Below are positions 1-9,283 of a stretch of 64,000 nt of DNA, in pieces. The translations under genes were made by a program, and so were the position numbers. Origin of the DNA: Gemmatimonadaceae bacterium (lineage in GTDB: Bacteria > Gemmatimonadota > Gemmatimonadetes > Gemmatimonadales > Gemmatimonadaceae); assembly GCA_025358925.1 (NCBI GenBank), contig JANYHT010000037.1, positions 1-64,000 of the forward strand, in the 5' to 3' direction. Every line of letters starts with the position of its first letter. Position 1 is the first letter of the stretch. A model generated the notes under the pieces. The model saw only the letters and a program-made list of their open reading frames with translations. It was not told where the DNA came from and made no database searches.

Positions 1-1482
1 TTTAAACGGCAGCGAAATCATAGCCGGCGGTAGCATCATCATACCCATGCTCATGAGCACCGACGCCACCACAGCATCAATGATGATGAACGGCAAATAA
101 ATCACAAAGCCAATTTGAAACGCCGTGCGCAGTTCACTCGCGACAAACGCCGACATCAACACATGCAACGGCACATCGTCGACCGTTTTTGGACGCGGTA
201 GCCGACTCATCTCGACAAACGCGCGAATGTCTGACTGCTTGGTTTGACGCAGCATGAATTCACGCATGGGCTTGACGCCGGTCTTCATCATCTCGACTTG
301 AGTAATCTTCCCATCAAGCCATGGTGTAATGGCGCTCTTGTTCATTTCGCTCAAGGTTGGCGCCATAACGAAACCGGTCAGCAATAGCGCGAGCGCCGAG
401 AGCAACTGCGCAGGTGGCACACTCTGCGTACCCATCGCTTGCTTCAAAAAATGCAACACAATCAGAATGCGCGTAAACCCTGTCATCATCAACAGCAACG
501 TGGGCAACAATGTGAGGAGGCCCATCATCACCACGATGCCAACAGTACCGTTCAAGTGCAGTGCGCCGTCTTTCGTATCGCCCATCTTTACATCCATCTG
601 CGGCATCACTTTCATAAACGCATCCTCGCCAGCCACGGGCGCCAGCGATGCAACACCTGCTTTCCCGTCCGCCGCCGCACTCTTTGACGAATCAAGTTGC
701 ATCGCCGACATCGGACGCTTCGACGCGGCACCACCAGGCGTCACCGATGCACCGTTACCAGTCTTGACCGGCGTCGTTGTTTTCGAAAGCCGCGCACTCC
801 CACGTGTTGTTGGTGGTATGAATACTTGCGGTGCCGTTGGTGCAACGACTGGCACGACGGGCGACACCGCGATTGGCACGACGGGCGACACCACCGGCGG
901 CGCACCTTGCGCACGCAGCACACCCGCCGACGCCTGCACCACCACGATCGCTCCAACAAACACCGCGAGCTTGGTCGCAGCACTCATCGCGCCACCGAGC
1001 ATCGCACGAAACTCGCGATCACTTCGTGCAACATTCGCCGTAACCGCGTAATTCGCGACGAGCGGTTGTTGCGGTCGTTGCGTCACGAGTAATGCCGCCT
1101 CGCGCTCGAGCGATCGCGACATCACCCGACCAAACGCACCAGGTAGAAACTTGGCCAGTGCACTCGTCGCCTCCACACTCGACGCCAATGGCGTCACGAT
1201 AGTACTCGTGCTCAACACACGCTGGCGATCGACCTCATCCAACTCAAACAACGTGCGAATGCCTCCTTCGCCCGTCGACACGGCAATCACCTTCTCGCCA
1301 ACCCGCACCACCGCGAGCCCCATCTTCGGACCAATCGCAATGCGTTGCACGACTTCCACCGGCACGCGCGTTCGCGCACTCAGCACGTTTGGACTGTAGC
1401 GCTTCAGCAACCATAAACTCACGGCGCCAAGCCCCAAGACAAACGCGAGTGCCCCAATCACGCCCAACGCCGAGAGGAGCAT
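1..1482 (-). CDS. fliP: Fused flagellar export protein FliO-FliP (partial, runs off the left edge)
   Basis: An uninterrupted minus-strand frame runs from ATG at 1482 to the window edge (494 codons); an in-frame stop at 1486-1488 fixes the start. Residues 1-165 look like FliO: one N-terminal membrane segment followed by a small soluble domain. Residue 166 (ATG at 987) opens what would normally be FliP's own signal peptide (MSAATKLAVFVGAIVVV), then a proline-rich linker, then the FliP core with GLLTLLPTLLLMMTGFTRI and later membrane segments. FliO and FliP belong to the membrane export gate of the flagellar type III secretion system. I checked every codon and found no stop between the halves. 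A separate FliP could still start at 987. FliQ/FliR would be expected beyond the edge. Confidence 0.9.
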   Translation of the reverse strand, partial: MLLSALGVIGALAFVLGLGAVSLWLLKRYSPNVLSARTRVPVEVVQRIAIGPKMGLAVVRVGEKVIAVSTGEGGIRTLFELDEVDRQRVLSTSTIVTPLASSVEATSALAKFLPGAFGRVMSRSLEREAALLVTQRPQQPLVANYAVTANVARSDREFRAMLGGAMSAATKLAVFVGAIVVVQASAGVLRAQGAPPVVSPVVPIAVSPVVPVVAPTAPQVFIPPTTRGSARLSKTTTPVKTGNGASVTPGGAASKRPMSAMQLDSSKSAAADGKAGVASLAPVAGEDAFMKVMPQMDVKMGDTKDGALHLNGTVGIVVMMGLLTLLPTLLLMMTGFTRILIVLHFLKQAMGTQSVPPAQLLSALALLLTGFVMAPTLSEMNKSAITPWLDGKITQVEMMKTGVKPMREFMLRQTKQSDIRAFVEMSRLPRPKTVDDVPLHVLMSAFVASELRTAFQIGFVIYLPFIIIDAVVASVLMSMGMMMLPPAMISLPFK

Positions 1483-1529
1483 GCGTCAGGTTGTTGGCGG
1501 AACGGTGTCGTTGCACTTCAGCATACGCA

Positions 1530-1955
1530 TCACGCTGCGTTCGCCGCTGCCATTGCGGTTGCACTCGCGAGGATACGCGTAATGCGCACACCAAAATGCT
1601 CACCCAACACCACCACTTCGCCTTCGGCAAAGCGACGGTCACCGACATAAATATCGATCGGCTCACCAGCCAGTCGATCAAGCTGCATGACTGAACCGCG
1701 ACCAAGTCGCAGAATATCCTGCACGCTCATACTCGTGCGTCCGAGTTCAATCGACACCGGAAGCGTGAGATCGAGCAGCATACCAATCGGCACTTCCGAC
1801 GTACCCGCCAGTGTCTGCTCAAATTCCGAGAACTGTGGTGGACGCGCGGTCATCGCGTGTTCGTCCGACTCGTTCGCGAGCGACGAAACGGGTTGACCAG
1901 CTGCCTTGGCCGCCTGTACGCTCGCCACCAGCGCATCGATTTCTGCGGGGTTCAT
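1530..1955 (-). CDS. fliN: Flagellar motor switch protein FliN
   Basis: A 141-residue protein with a variable N-terminal third and a C-terminal SpoA domain (about residues 60-135, LPVSIELGRTSMSVQDILRL), the hallmark of FliN. FliN forms the lower C-ring with FliM at the cytoplasmic face of the motor and helps dock the FliH-FliI export complex. Its ATG overlaps the fliM stop by four bases (ATGA), so the two are probably translationally coupled. The fliO-fliP start lies 47 bases downstream. Length is normal for the family. Confidence 0.95.
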   Translation of the reverse strand: MNPAEIDALVASVQAAKAAGQPVSSLANESDEHAMTARPPQFSEFEQTLAGTSEVPIGMLLDLTLPVSIELGRTSMSVQDILRLGRGSVMQLDRLAGEPIDIYVGDRRFAEGEVVVLGEHFGVRITRILASATAMAAANAA

Positions 1956-2962
1956 GATCTATTCGTCCGTGTTTCGGGGGCTGACGATGCACTCGGCACC
2001 GCGTCGAGAATGCGGATGGCAAGATTGCCGGCCACACGGCCGGGATGGCCGATAAAACGTTCTTGGCTTCCAGCGCGCACAATCACGCGCGCGTCACGCG
2101 GAATACCGGTGGGCACCACACTGCCAACTTCCAAGCGCGCGATATCGCGCATCGAGAGTTGAAACTCTGGCAGGCGAGCCGTGAGTGGTACTTTGGTTGC
2201 ACGCAACGATGCCTCACTGCGTTGACGCGTGGTCTCGCGTTCTTGTTCGTTCGTGATCAACTGCGCTAACCGTTGTTGCCCGCTTGACGTGAAAAACTTG
2301 TCGAGCACCGAAAAGGGCAAACACAGTAACAGCAAACTGGTCGCGCCACCGGCCGTGATTTCCACGTTGGCGACTAACACCGGGTCTTCGCGATTCACTA
2401 CCTGCAGAATTTCCGGCGACGATTCAAACGCGCTGATGTTGATGTCCATCGGCACGTGATCCTGCCAGATCTCTTGCAGCAGTGATGCGGTACGATCCGC
2501 CACGGAACGAACGGCCATGCGCTCAATCGGCGTCAGTGATCGCGTGAGCGTCGACCCCAATCCTGCGCCACCAAATAAGCGGTCGATCAAAAAATTGGAG
2601 AACTCTGGACCAACATCAATGACACCTTTCTGCCCCGTCCCTTCAACGTCGAATATGAAGGACGAGCACGGCGTCGGGAGCGATAACGTAAATTCGCCAA
2701 ACGAGAATTGCTCGACGCTTTGCAAACGGATTTCGATTTGGCCTCGAACGCGCGACACCAACCACCCTTCGAGATTTTTCACCAGTCGTTCGTACATCGC
2801 TTCTAACGTACGCAGTCGCTCTTTCGACACGCGATGCGGACGACGCCAGTCGTACACTTGCACGTCGATCGCAGCGGCGGTGTGCGGTGTGAGACGCACT
2901 CCACCACCATTACCGCCAAGCAGACGGTCGATATCGTTTTGACTAAGCGTTTCAGAGCTCAT
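1952..2962 (-). CDS. fliM: Flagellar motor switch protein FliM
   Basis: A 336-residue protein. The N-terminus MSSETLSQNDIDRLLGG is the conserved CheY-phosphate-binding peptide of FliM. It is followed by the CheC-like middle domain and a C-terminal SpoA domain (LPEFQLSMRDIARLEVGSVV). In the motor it receives the chemotaxis signal and switches rotation; cheY is in this same window at 34864. It lies between fliL (six-base gap) and fliN (four-base overlap) in one transcription unit. Confidence 0.97.
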   Translation of the reverse strand: MSSETLSQNDIDRLLGGNGGGVRLTPHTAAAIDVQVYDWRRPHRVSKERLRTLEAMYERLVKNLEGWLVSRVRGQIEIRLQSVEQFSFGEFTLSLPTPCSSFIFDVEGTGQKGVIDVGPEFSNFLIDRLFGGAGLGSTLTRSLTPIERMAVRSVADRTASLLQEIWQDHVPMDINISAFESSPEILQVVNREDPVLVANVEITAGGATSLLLLCLPFSVLDKFFTSSGQQRLAQLITNEQERETTRQRSEASLRATKVPLTARLPEFQLSMRDIARLEVGSVVPTGIPRDARVIVRAGSQERFIGHPGRVAGNLAIRILDAVPSASSAPETRTNRS

Positions 2963-2968
2963 GAGCGC

Positions 2969-3580
2969 TTACTGCACCACAAACTGCGGGAAGTACAACC
3001 GCTTCACGGCGCTCTTGCCGAATCGCGCGCAAATCACCGCTTGGATTTCCGTTTTGATCGCTTCACGCGCGGACATGTCCACGAGCTGGTCCACTGTTTT
3101 TGTGCCGAGTGCGGTGAGGATGATGTCGCGGAGTTCGGCGTCGCGGTCTTTGAAATCGGTGGATGCGGTGGGCGTTCCCGTTTCGATGGCGACTGTGAAC
3201 AGCAGGAATCGACCACCGCCGCTTGAGGCAGGATTGAGCACGAGATTTTCGAGCAAGTGAATGGATGGCGCGGACGAATCCTTGCCCTTCTCACCAGCCT
3301 TCTCGCCTTCTTTGCCGGCGGCCTTCTCGCCCGCTTTTTCGCCGCCCTTTGCTCCACTCGCTGCGTGTTCACCCGACGAATCAGCGACACCAGACTCGGC
3401 GTGCGCCGGCGCTGAACGACCCATCTTCTTCGCCACGATCGGTCCGATAAACGATGCGCCGGTGCCGCCGCCGACGGCTAATCCGACGGCGACAAGCGCG
3501 ATCAGAGGCAGTTTGGCTTTGAGCCCGGCTGGTGGCGCGGCGCCTTCGTCAACTACGGGAGTGGGTTCGTGTGCAGCCAT
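2969..3580 (-). CDS. fliL: Flagellar basal body-associated protein FliL
   Basis: A 203-residue protein with a short cytoplasmic tail, one membrane segment at about residues 24-45, a charged Lys/Glu/Gly-rich linker (KGGEKAGEKAAGKEGEKAG, about residues 78-100), and a periplasmic FliL domain ending in the typical 'VKRLYFPQFVVQ'. FliL surrounds the stators and supports torque. It is the first gene of the fliL-fliM-fliN-fliOP unit, and a sigma-54-type promoter lies just upstream (3622-3637). The linker is longer than in enteric FliL, otherwise ordinary. Confidence 0.93.
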   Translation of the reverse strand: MAAHEPTPVVDEGAAPPAGLKAKLPLIALVAVGLAVGGGTGASFIGPIVAKKMGRSAPAHAESGVADSSGEHAASGAKGGEKAGEKAAGKEGEKAGEKGKDSSAPSIHLLENLVLNPASSGGGRFLLFTVAIETGTPTASTDFKDRDAELRDIILTALGTKTVDQLVDMSAREAIKTEIQAVICARFGKSAVKRLYFPQFVVQ

Positions 3581-3621
3581 GGTCTGGTGGGGCGTGGGGG
3601 AGATCGACGCTGCAGTAGAAA

Positions 3622-3637
3622 GCAGGACCGGGGCCAG
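3622..3637 (-). promoter_or_regulatory. Putative sigma-54 promoter of the fliL operon
   Basis: Read on the minus strand the site is CTGGCCCCGGTCCTGC followed by TTT. It has the invariant GG-N10-GC spacing of -24/-12 promoters and near-consensus flanks (family consensus TTGGCAC-N5-TTGCT). Predicted start of transcription is near 3611, about 30 bases before the fliL ATG. The AT-rich stretch 3650-3760 upstream could hold activator sites. Found by eye; not scored against a matrix. Confidence 0.6.
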
Positions 3638-3822
3638 CGCATGCTCGTCGTCAATTACGAATCATCATTGTCACGTATCGCATTATGTAATAACAACTTA
3701 CAAATTATTCACGACAACTACTATTTTTACCGTAGCATTCAATGAAACGGTGATTAGCTAGGCAAAAAGCGATGGTCCGGCAGAATATGCCGCAGGGTTG
3801 GTACGAAAACGACGAAGACGAC

Positions 3823-3848
3823 GGGTGAGGGGAAGTGGCCCCCCACCC
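3823..3848 (-). terminator. GC-rich hairpin downstream of flgE
   Basis: GGGTG-A-GGGG (3823-3832) can pair with CCCC-C-CACCC (3839-3848) with one A-C mismatch and a six-base loop. It lies just after the flgE stop. There is no T-run on the minus strand after it, so intrinsic termination is uncertain; it may be a partial terminator or an RNA-stability element. Confidence 0.35.
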
Positions 3849-3895
3849 TCCGTCCTTGCGCCACGGCCCGACCCGCGGCGGCGATTACGCGTCGA

Positions 3896-5416
3896 TTACC
3901 GCTTGATCGTCATCAACTCTTGAAGCATTTCGTCCGACGTCGAGACCACTTTGCCGTTGGCTTGGAACGCACGCTGGGCCACGATCATGTTTGTGAATTC
4001 CTGCGCGAGGTCGACGTTCGACATTTCCAAGGCACCGCTGGTGAGCTGCGATTGTGAACCTTCAAGCGCGAAGCCAAGCACCGCGCCGCCAGAGTTGGCC
4101 GACTCTTGGTACATGTTGTCGCCGATGCGCAGCAAACCACTCGGGTTATTGAAATCCGACAGTACAATCTTGGCGAGCGGTGACGTCGTGCCGTTTGTGA
4201 AGAAGCCGGTGATAAGCCCAAAGCGATCAATCGAGAAGTTCTGCAACGAGCCGGACGTGTAACCGTTTTGATCGCGCAACACGGCGGTCGACGCGGTGGA
4301 CGCAAACTGCGTGAGTCCATTCACGCCGCCGTTGAGCTTTAGGTTGATCTTTACTGGATTGGCGCCAGGAACGGCGAAGTCGAGCGCGGCGGTGATGTTA
4401 GTCGACATCACGCCAGCTTGATCGAACGTGAATGTGCCACCGTTCGTGCTTGCGGCCGGCGCAGTTGGCGACATGAAGTACGAGATTTTGATCTCGGAAT
4501 TCGACGGCATGTTGGCGGTGAACTGCACCGCGGGTGGCGGGCCGGCGTTGAACGACCAATCGGCCGGCGTGGCGTACGGCGTGCCTGTCGAACTAGTCAC
4601 GCGCACATCAGCAGGCGCGATCTGATAGCCCGCCGGCGGCGTTGGTAACGCGATGTCCGCTGGCGGAGTCGCACCACTCGTTTGGAAATTTTGCGTCAGT
4701 GCGCTCGCGATCGGATCGATGCGCCAATCCCACGTGTTAGGCGCCGTCTTCCACATCTGAATCTTGATGTCGTGCTTGGAGCCTTGTGAATCGAATACGG
4801 CAATTTGCGTTTCACTCCATGCACCTTGATTGATCGGCAAGTCGCGCGTGAGCTGGTTCGTGAACGTGCCCTGAAAGATTGGCGCCGATGCGTTCAAATT
4901 GCCCGCGATCGTCGTTTCCGTGGTCGGTTTCGCCGACACCTTTTGACCAAACGGCAACTGAATATCCTTGATACCATCCAACAACACGCCATTTTCGTAC
5001 GTGCGACCTTGGACAACGAAACCATTCGTTGGCGACACCATGTTACCAAGCGCGTCTACTTGAAAATTGCCTGAGCGTGTGTAAAAGCTTTGGTTGCCTT
5101 TGCGCACTACAAAGAACGAATCGCCTTGAATCGCGACGTCGGTATTCAGACCGGTCGTTTCGAGATTGCCTTGATTGAAGATCTGATCGATCGATCCAAT
5201 CTGCATACCTAAGCCGATCTGAATTGGATTGATACCGCCTTGATCTCCAGGTGGACGGCTCGCGCCTTGGAGCAATTGTGCAAACCCTTCTTTGAACGTG
5301 ACGCGACCGGCTTTAAACGCCACGGTGTTCACGTTGGCGATGTTATTTCCGATGACATCCATGCGCACTTGGTTGTTGCGCAGGCCGGACACGCCGGCGT
5401 AGAGAGAGCGAAGCAT
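3896..5416 (-). CDS. flgE: Flagellar hook protein FlgE
   Basis: A 506-residue axial protein. The N-terminus (MLRSLYAGVSGLRNNQ, then IGNNIANVNTVAFKAGRV) and the C-terminus (NMIVAQRAFQANGKVVSTSD) are the paired coiled-coil ends shared by hook and rod proteins; the middle holds the hook D1/D2 domains. It polymerises into the hook that joins the rod to the filament, using the FlgD cap and FliK for length control, both encoded immediately upstream in the same operon. Length is at the long end for FlgE (enteric about 400). Confidence 0.96.
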   Translation of the reverse strand: MLRSLYAGVSGLRNNQVRMDVIGNNIANVNTVAFKAGRVTFKEGFAQLLQGASRPPGDQGGINPIQIGLGMQIGSIDQIFNQGNLETTGLNTDVAIQGDSFFVVRKGNQSFYTRSGNFQVDALGNMVSPTNGFVVQGRTYENGVLLDGIKDIQLPFGQKVSAKPTTETTIAGNLNASAPIFQGTFTNQLTRDLPINQGAWSETQIAVFDSQGSKHDIKIQMWKTAPNTWDWRIDPIASALTQNFQTSGATPPADIALPTPPAGYQIAPADVRVTSSTGTPYATPADWSFNAGPPPAVQFTANMPSNSEIKISYFMSPTAPAASTNGGTFTFDQAGVMSTNITAALDFAVPGANPVKINLKLNGGVNGLTQFASTASTAVLRDQNGYTSGSLQNFSIDRFGLITGFFTNGTTSPLAKIVLSDFNNPSGLLRIGDNMYQESANSGGAVLGFALEGSQSQLTSGALEMSNVDLAQEFTNMIVAQRAFQANGKVVSTSDEMLQELMTIKR

Positions 5417-5449
5417 TCGTGTGTGGTCCTCTGTGTGGGAAGGTCGCGA

Positions 5450-6226
5450 CTAGCTGCGGATCTGCGTCAGCTTGCTCATCGGAAGGCTGAGAGAATCGCC
5501 AATGATGAGGATGGGATTGCCCTTTTCGTACCGCATACCGGTGATCCGTCCGGTTGTGTAGGTCTTCACACTTTGAAACGTGCCGCCATCCGTTGCGACG
5601 CTTGCACCATACGTGTACTTCCCGGCCTTGAGCGGCGGGACAAATGTGAGATCCTTCGTGTCGAATGCCTGCTGACCGGCAACGACATTTGACAGTGCCG
5701 CGGTTGAGGTCTCGCCATTGGCACCAGTGGCCGTCACGATGCCTGCGCCATGATTAGTGCCGGCATCAATCAGCACCGTACCACTGAGCGAGCGATCAAT
5801 GAACAATTGATTGCCATCCGTCACGCCCGTCTTGCCCACCGTAGCCATCGCTGCCTGTCCTTCAATGAGTGACACAAGATTCTCATTTGCCGTTTTCTGA
5901 TCGGCCGTGAGCGCTGCGATACTTGCAGCGATCGCCGCCTCAGCTTTCCCCTGCGCATCGAATTTTGTATTCAGTTCCTGCAATTGTTCAACAGACGAGA
6001 ACTGCGCAAGCTGCGCGGCCATGTCTTTCCCATCCATCGGGTTCATCGGATCTTGATGTTTGAGCTGCGCGACGAGCAGCTTGAGAAAATCATTTTTGCC
6101 CAACGAGAGCGGATTGGTTGGAAGTGTACGTGGCGCCGAAGGTGTGGCCGGACCGACTGCCGGGTCAGGGGCGTTGGCACCGGACGTATCAGGAACGCTG
6201 CTGCCGGGTCGTATCGACGTGATCAT
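5450..6226 (-). CDS. flgD: Flagellar hook assembly scaffold FlgD
   Basis: A 258-residue protein starting [10 protein letters not shown]. The conserved FlgD core [19 protein letters not shown] and [21 protein letters not shown] is at about residues 40-75, followed by a C-terminal FlgD tudor/Ig-like region. It caps the growing hook. I chose ATG at 6226, which overlaps the fliK stop by four bases, over an upstream in-frame start that would bury 32 arginine-rich residues inside fliK. It sits between fliK and flgE, the usual hook-cassette order. Confidence 0.95.
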   Translation of the reverse strand: MITSIRPGSSVPDTSGANAPDPAVGPATPSAPRTLPTNPLSLGKNDFLKLLVAQLKHQDPMNPMDGKDMAAQLAQFSSVEQLQELNTKFDAQGKAEAAIAASIAALTADQKTANENLVSLIEGQAAMATVGKTGVTDGNQLFIDRSLSGTVLIDAGTNHGAGIVTATGANGETSTAALSNVVAGQQAFDTKDLTFVPPLKAGKYTYGASVATDGGTFQSVKTYTTGRITGMRYEKGNPILIIGDSLSLPMSKLTQIRS

Positions 6227-8082
6227 GACGCATCCTCGTTGAAGGTGCTGCGCCGACCACGCTGGTCCGCGCGTTGTTGTTGTTCGTCGCGCGCACGTCG
6301 CGCGTCGTCTTGTTTGTCCCATTCGCGCGCATTTGGTGAACGCTCGCGCTGCTGCTGCGGCGTTGCATCATTATTTGTCGTCGACGACATCGCATGCGTT
6401 CCAGGGAGGCGCAGCCCCGCACGTTCGCCAGCAAGCCGCGTCGTTTCGCCGCTATCAATACTTTTGGTTGACGTGACACGCACACTATCACTCTCTAAGC
6501 CGCGTGCAGTCAGCGCATCTTGCAATTCTGCGGTGCGCATCCGCAGCTGATCGGCGGTCACTGTATCAGTCGAGATGTGCGTGTCGACGACGTTACCACG
6601 TAAGTCGACCGTGATGCGCTGCTTCGTCCCGTCAGCGCCGTCCACATCAAGTGTCATGCGCGAGAGCGCAGCGGCAGGCGCATCATCACGTTGCTGCTGC
6701 AAATCGGAGACGCGGTCTGCTGATGCAGCGCCAGCGGGTGCCGCGTTTCGCACAATTGGATGCGTGTTGTTTGTCGTGAGCGAGGGCATTGGTGCTGCGG
6801 TGGTAAACGCCGTCGCCTCAGGTGCATTTCCGGTGCCACGCTCGCGCACACTGCCACGATCCGTGCTGGACGTACGATCATCGTTCGTGCGCGTATCGCC
6901 GCCGCGATTTGCATCAGCCTGCGTTCGTGCGCCCGCCGCAGCGTAGGCTGCGAGCGGTGCGGCTTGCTGTGACGCCGAAATATCCGGAGTGGAGTTTGTT
7001 GACGCGACGCGTGCAATCGAAGCAACACTCGCAACGCTGGCAATGCTTGCAACACGCGCGGTACCAGAAACAGTGGCTGCGTTACGACGATCAATTGCTG
7101 TTGCGGTGTCTGATGCCGCATCAAGGCTCTGTCCATCCCTCGGCAATTCCAGATGCCCTGGATCGCGCAGTCCAAGCGTGCGTAAACCTTCCTCACGTGC
7201 GATGCGTTGTAAACGCGCGAATCCCTCAGCGTTCGTCCACGCGCCGTCAACCGTCACATCCGCAGCCTCACCGCGCGTGTGCGCTGAATCGCGCGTCCAC
7301 GTGACAACGTCACCTGCTCGCGTCCGACCTTGCGCGAACAGAAAGTCTTGGCGGTCTTGCGAACGTACCGTCTCCACCACTTGCACGTCTTGGCCATACT
7401 CTGACTTCATCCGCGCGATCACGCGTTCAAGACGCGATCGGAACTCTGGCACTAACGCGTCGGTGTCGCGCACGGGCGTTGTTACGTCGCCTGTCGGTGT
7501 AACCATGTTTGCACTCGCGGCCAACAATGCGGCGTGCGGTGTTCCGGCTTGCGCGAGGAGCGCATCAAGTGCGGTACGAGCATCAGCGCCTTGTACATCA
7601 CCCATCGCCAACAACTGTTCAACGCTCGTGCCTCGCTTCCCGACAATACGCGCCAGCGTTTGTCCAGCGGTACTCGATGTGCGCGCTCCACTGAGTTCGC
7701 GGCTGGCGGGGCGAATATCACCAACCACCGCGCGATCCGTCATGATACTCTTCGCGACACTCATCGCGCGTGACATTGATTCACGGCCGTGTTTAAGAAT
7801 GCCGTAGCGCAGGGCATCCGTTGTCGTGTTCGCGGACGTCGCATCATCGCCCGCTGACACGGTGGGCGCGTCGAGTACGAGATCCAACAACGACACGCCG
7901 TTTTCTGGCGCAGCCTTCGGGGCAGGCGCGCGCAACGCGCCGTCCATGTTCGCGAGGCGCGCGAGTAGTGCTGCGAACTCCGGGGTGGTCGCGCCTACTG
8001 CTGGCGTCTCAGTACTCACCTCCCCCACATCCGTTCGACGAGCGGGAGCGGATGTTGGCGGTAGCATATTCGGAATGGTCAT
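6223..8082 (-). CDS. fliK: FliK-like hook-length control protein with an internal M15 peptidoglycan endopeptidase domain
   Basis: A 619-residue protein. The C-terminal part (about residues 475-540, [19 protein letters not shown] onward) matches the FliK flagellar-hook domain, and the gene sits between motE-like and flgD where fliK belongs. Residues about 210-315 are a different fold: [16 protein letters not shown], then [11 protein letters not shown], then DPGHLEL. This is the CwlK/VanY (M15) zinc peptidase signature, with His268, Asp275 and His310 as likely zinc ligands and Glu/Gly context intact. The region between the two domains is low complexity (Ala/Ser/Val repeats near 343-360, then Asn/Arg/Thr-rich). 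A hook ruler that also cuts peptidoglycan is not the textbook arrangement. Function of the peptidase is inferred. Confidence 0.85.
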   Translation of the reverse strand: MTIPNMLPPTSAPARRTDVGEVSTETPAVGATTPEFAALLARLANMDGALRAPAPKAAPENGVSLLDLVLDAPTVSAGDDATSANTTTDALRYGILKHGRESMSRAMSVAKSIMTDRAVVGDIRPASRELSGARTSSTAGQTLARIVGKRGTSVEQLLAMGDVQGADARTALDALLAQAGTPHAALLAASANMVTPTGDVTTPVRDTDALVPEFRSRLERVIARMKSEYGQDVQVVETVRSQDRQDFLFAQGRTRAGDVVTWTRDSAHTRGEAADVTVDGAWTNAEGFARLQRIAREEGLRTLGLRDPGHLELPRDGQSLDAASDTATAIDRRNAATVSGTARVASIASVASVASIARVASTNSTPDISASQQAAPLAAYAAAGARTQADANRGGDTRTNDDRTSSTDRGSVRERGTGNAPEATAFTTAAPMPSLTTNNTHPIVRNAAPAGAASADRVSDLQQQRDDAPAAALSRMTLDVDGADGTKQRITVDLRGNVVDTHISTDTVTADQLRMRTAELQDALTARGLESDSVRVTSTKSIDSGETTRLAGERAGLRLPGTHAMSSTTNNDATPQQQRERSPNAREWDKQDDARRARDEQQQRADQRGRRSTFNEDAS

Positions 8083-8762
8083 GGCTTTGCGACCGTCTTT
8101 GTCTCCGGCTTACTCTCAGGCTTTCCTTCCGACTTGCTGTCCGGCTTTCCTTCCGACTTACCCTCGCCAATCCGCACCGCACCTTTCGAAATGACCGCCG
8201 CACGTTGCGGCGAAAATGACGTCAAGATCGCAGCGGCTTGTCGATCACTCATCATGCTCAGAATGGTGCGGACGTCACCGTCCGTCATTTGCTCCAACAC
8301 CTTCGATGCCTCTTTCGCTTGCATCGCGCCGAAAATCTTTGCCAGCCGCTGCTCGGGCAACGAAGCTTGGAGTACTTCGATTTTCACCAGTGGTTTCACC
8401 AGCGCGTGTGGTTCAGCACTCGCATCGACCTTCGTCGGTGCTACAGGCTTTGCATCGGCTAAACCTTTCGTTTCGGATTTGAGCGTCGCGCGTGCGGCTA
8501 CGAGCGCGCGAATGCTATCCGCCGGTGTCAGCTCTTCGTGCGCGGGCGTCGGCACACTGACCGTCGCCACACTCTCGTGCGGCGCGTGCGCTGCCGTCGA
8601 ATCGTGCTCTGCCACTTTCGTCGGCGGATTCGCTTTCACGCTATCCGCACGCTGCGATGAATCCGCCACGAATGCTTTTGACGCGCGCATGTAGGCAAAG
8701 CCTGATCCGCCGCCCACACCGGCGAGAATGGCAATCACGATTGGAATAATCAGTTGCTTCAT
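8079..8762 (-). CDS. MotE-like flagellar/motility chaperone protein
   Basis: A 227-residue protein with one N-terminal membrane anchor (about residues 5-24), a charged periplasmic linker, and a small helical domain (about 130-190: LPEQRLAKIFGAMQAKEASKV, ILSMMSDRQAAAILTSF) resembling the MgtE N-terminal domain, as in MotE. The C-terminal 35 residues are a Lys/Glu/Ser/Pro repeat tail (KSEGKPDSKSEGKPESKP). MotE stabilises stator function in other bacteria. It lies between fliJ and fliK with four-base overlaps at both ends, a common place for this family. Confidence 0.8.
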   Translation of the reverse strand: MKQLIIPIVIAILAGVGGGSGFAYMRASKAFVADSSQRADSVKANPPTKVAEHDSTAAHAPHESVATVSVPTPAHEELTPADSIRALVAARATLKSETKGLADAKPVAPTKVDASAEPHALVKPLVKIEVLQASLPEQRLAKIFGAMQAKEASKVLEQMTDGDVRTILSMMSDRQAAAILTSFSPQRAAVISKGAVRIGEGKSEGKPDSKSEGKPESKPETKTVAKP

Positions 8763-9283
8763 CGATTCGGACCATCGTTCCGGGTAGACGAACCGCCCTT
8801 CGAATTCTCGCTCGAATCCGACGACGCGTGCGCGTCATCACGGGCTTCTGCACGACGTGCGAAACGACCGAGGGCGATCTCGTCCATCTGCAGTCGATCC
8901 TGCTGTGCAACGTCGGTGCGCCACGCTTCCGCATGCCGCGCTTTGAGTCGATCCAGGACGCGACGATCGCGCGCCGCATCGTCAAGTTCACGTTGTGCGC
9001 CGCTGACCAGCGTGTCGGCCGCGACCACAGAATCTGCCGCCAGTTCAACGCGCTGCTCCAATGCCTGCAGCACGTAACCCAACTGATGCAGATGACCAAC
9101 GCGCGGTTGCGCACTTTGAGCCGCGTCCACTTCGGCACGTGAGCTTGCATGCAACGCTGTCAGCGCATCATGTGCACGACGTGCGTCATCGGCCGCTTCT
9201 TGCGCATCGGTCAGCGCTCGCGCCTTCGCCTGTTCATGCTGCTCGCGCAGCTCGAGCACACGCTGCAAACGGAAATGAAACAT
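8759..9283 (-). CDS. fliJ: Flagellar export chaperone FliJ
   Basis: A 174-residue, almost fully helical coiled-coil protein starting MFHFRLQRVLELREQHEQ, the typical FliJ N-terminus. FliJ is the stalk-like partner of the FliI ATPase and recycles export chaperones. It overlaps fliI by one base and the motE-like gene by four, so position and fold agree. The C-terminal 25 residues are Ser/Asp/Gly-rich and probably disordered. Confidence 0.9.
   Translation of the reverse strand: MFHFRLQRVLELREQHEQAKARALTDAQEAADDARRAHDALTALHASSRAEVDAAQSAQPRVGHLHQLGYVLQALEQRVELAADSVVAADTLVSGAQRELDDAARDRRVLDRLKARHAEAWRTDVAQQDRLQMDEIALGRFARRAEARDDAHASSDSSENSKGGSSTRNDGPNR

Larger units (their letters stand above)
3581..3895. 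other. Intergenic region between flgE and fliL
   Basis: A gap of 315 bases with no credible gene on either strand. It holds the fliL sigma-54-type promoter near 3622-3637, an unusually AT-rich block at about 3655-3765, and a GC-rich hairpin near 3823-3848. It separates the flgB-flgE operon from the fliL operon, both on the minus strand. Confidence 0.7.

Noticed and set aside
329-1051. Long plus-strand frame opposite fliO-fliP
   Set aside because: It is antisense to a well-supported flagellar gene and its translation has no family resemblance.
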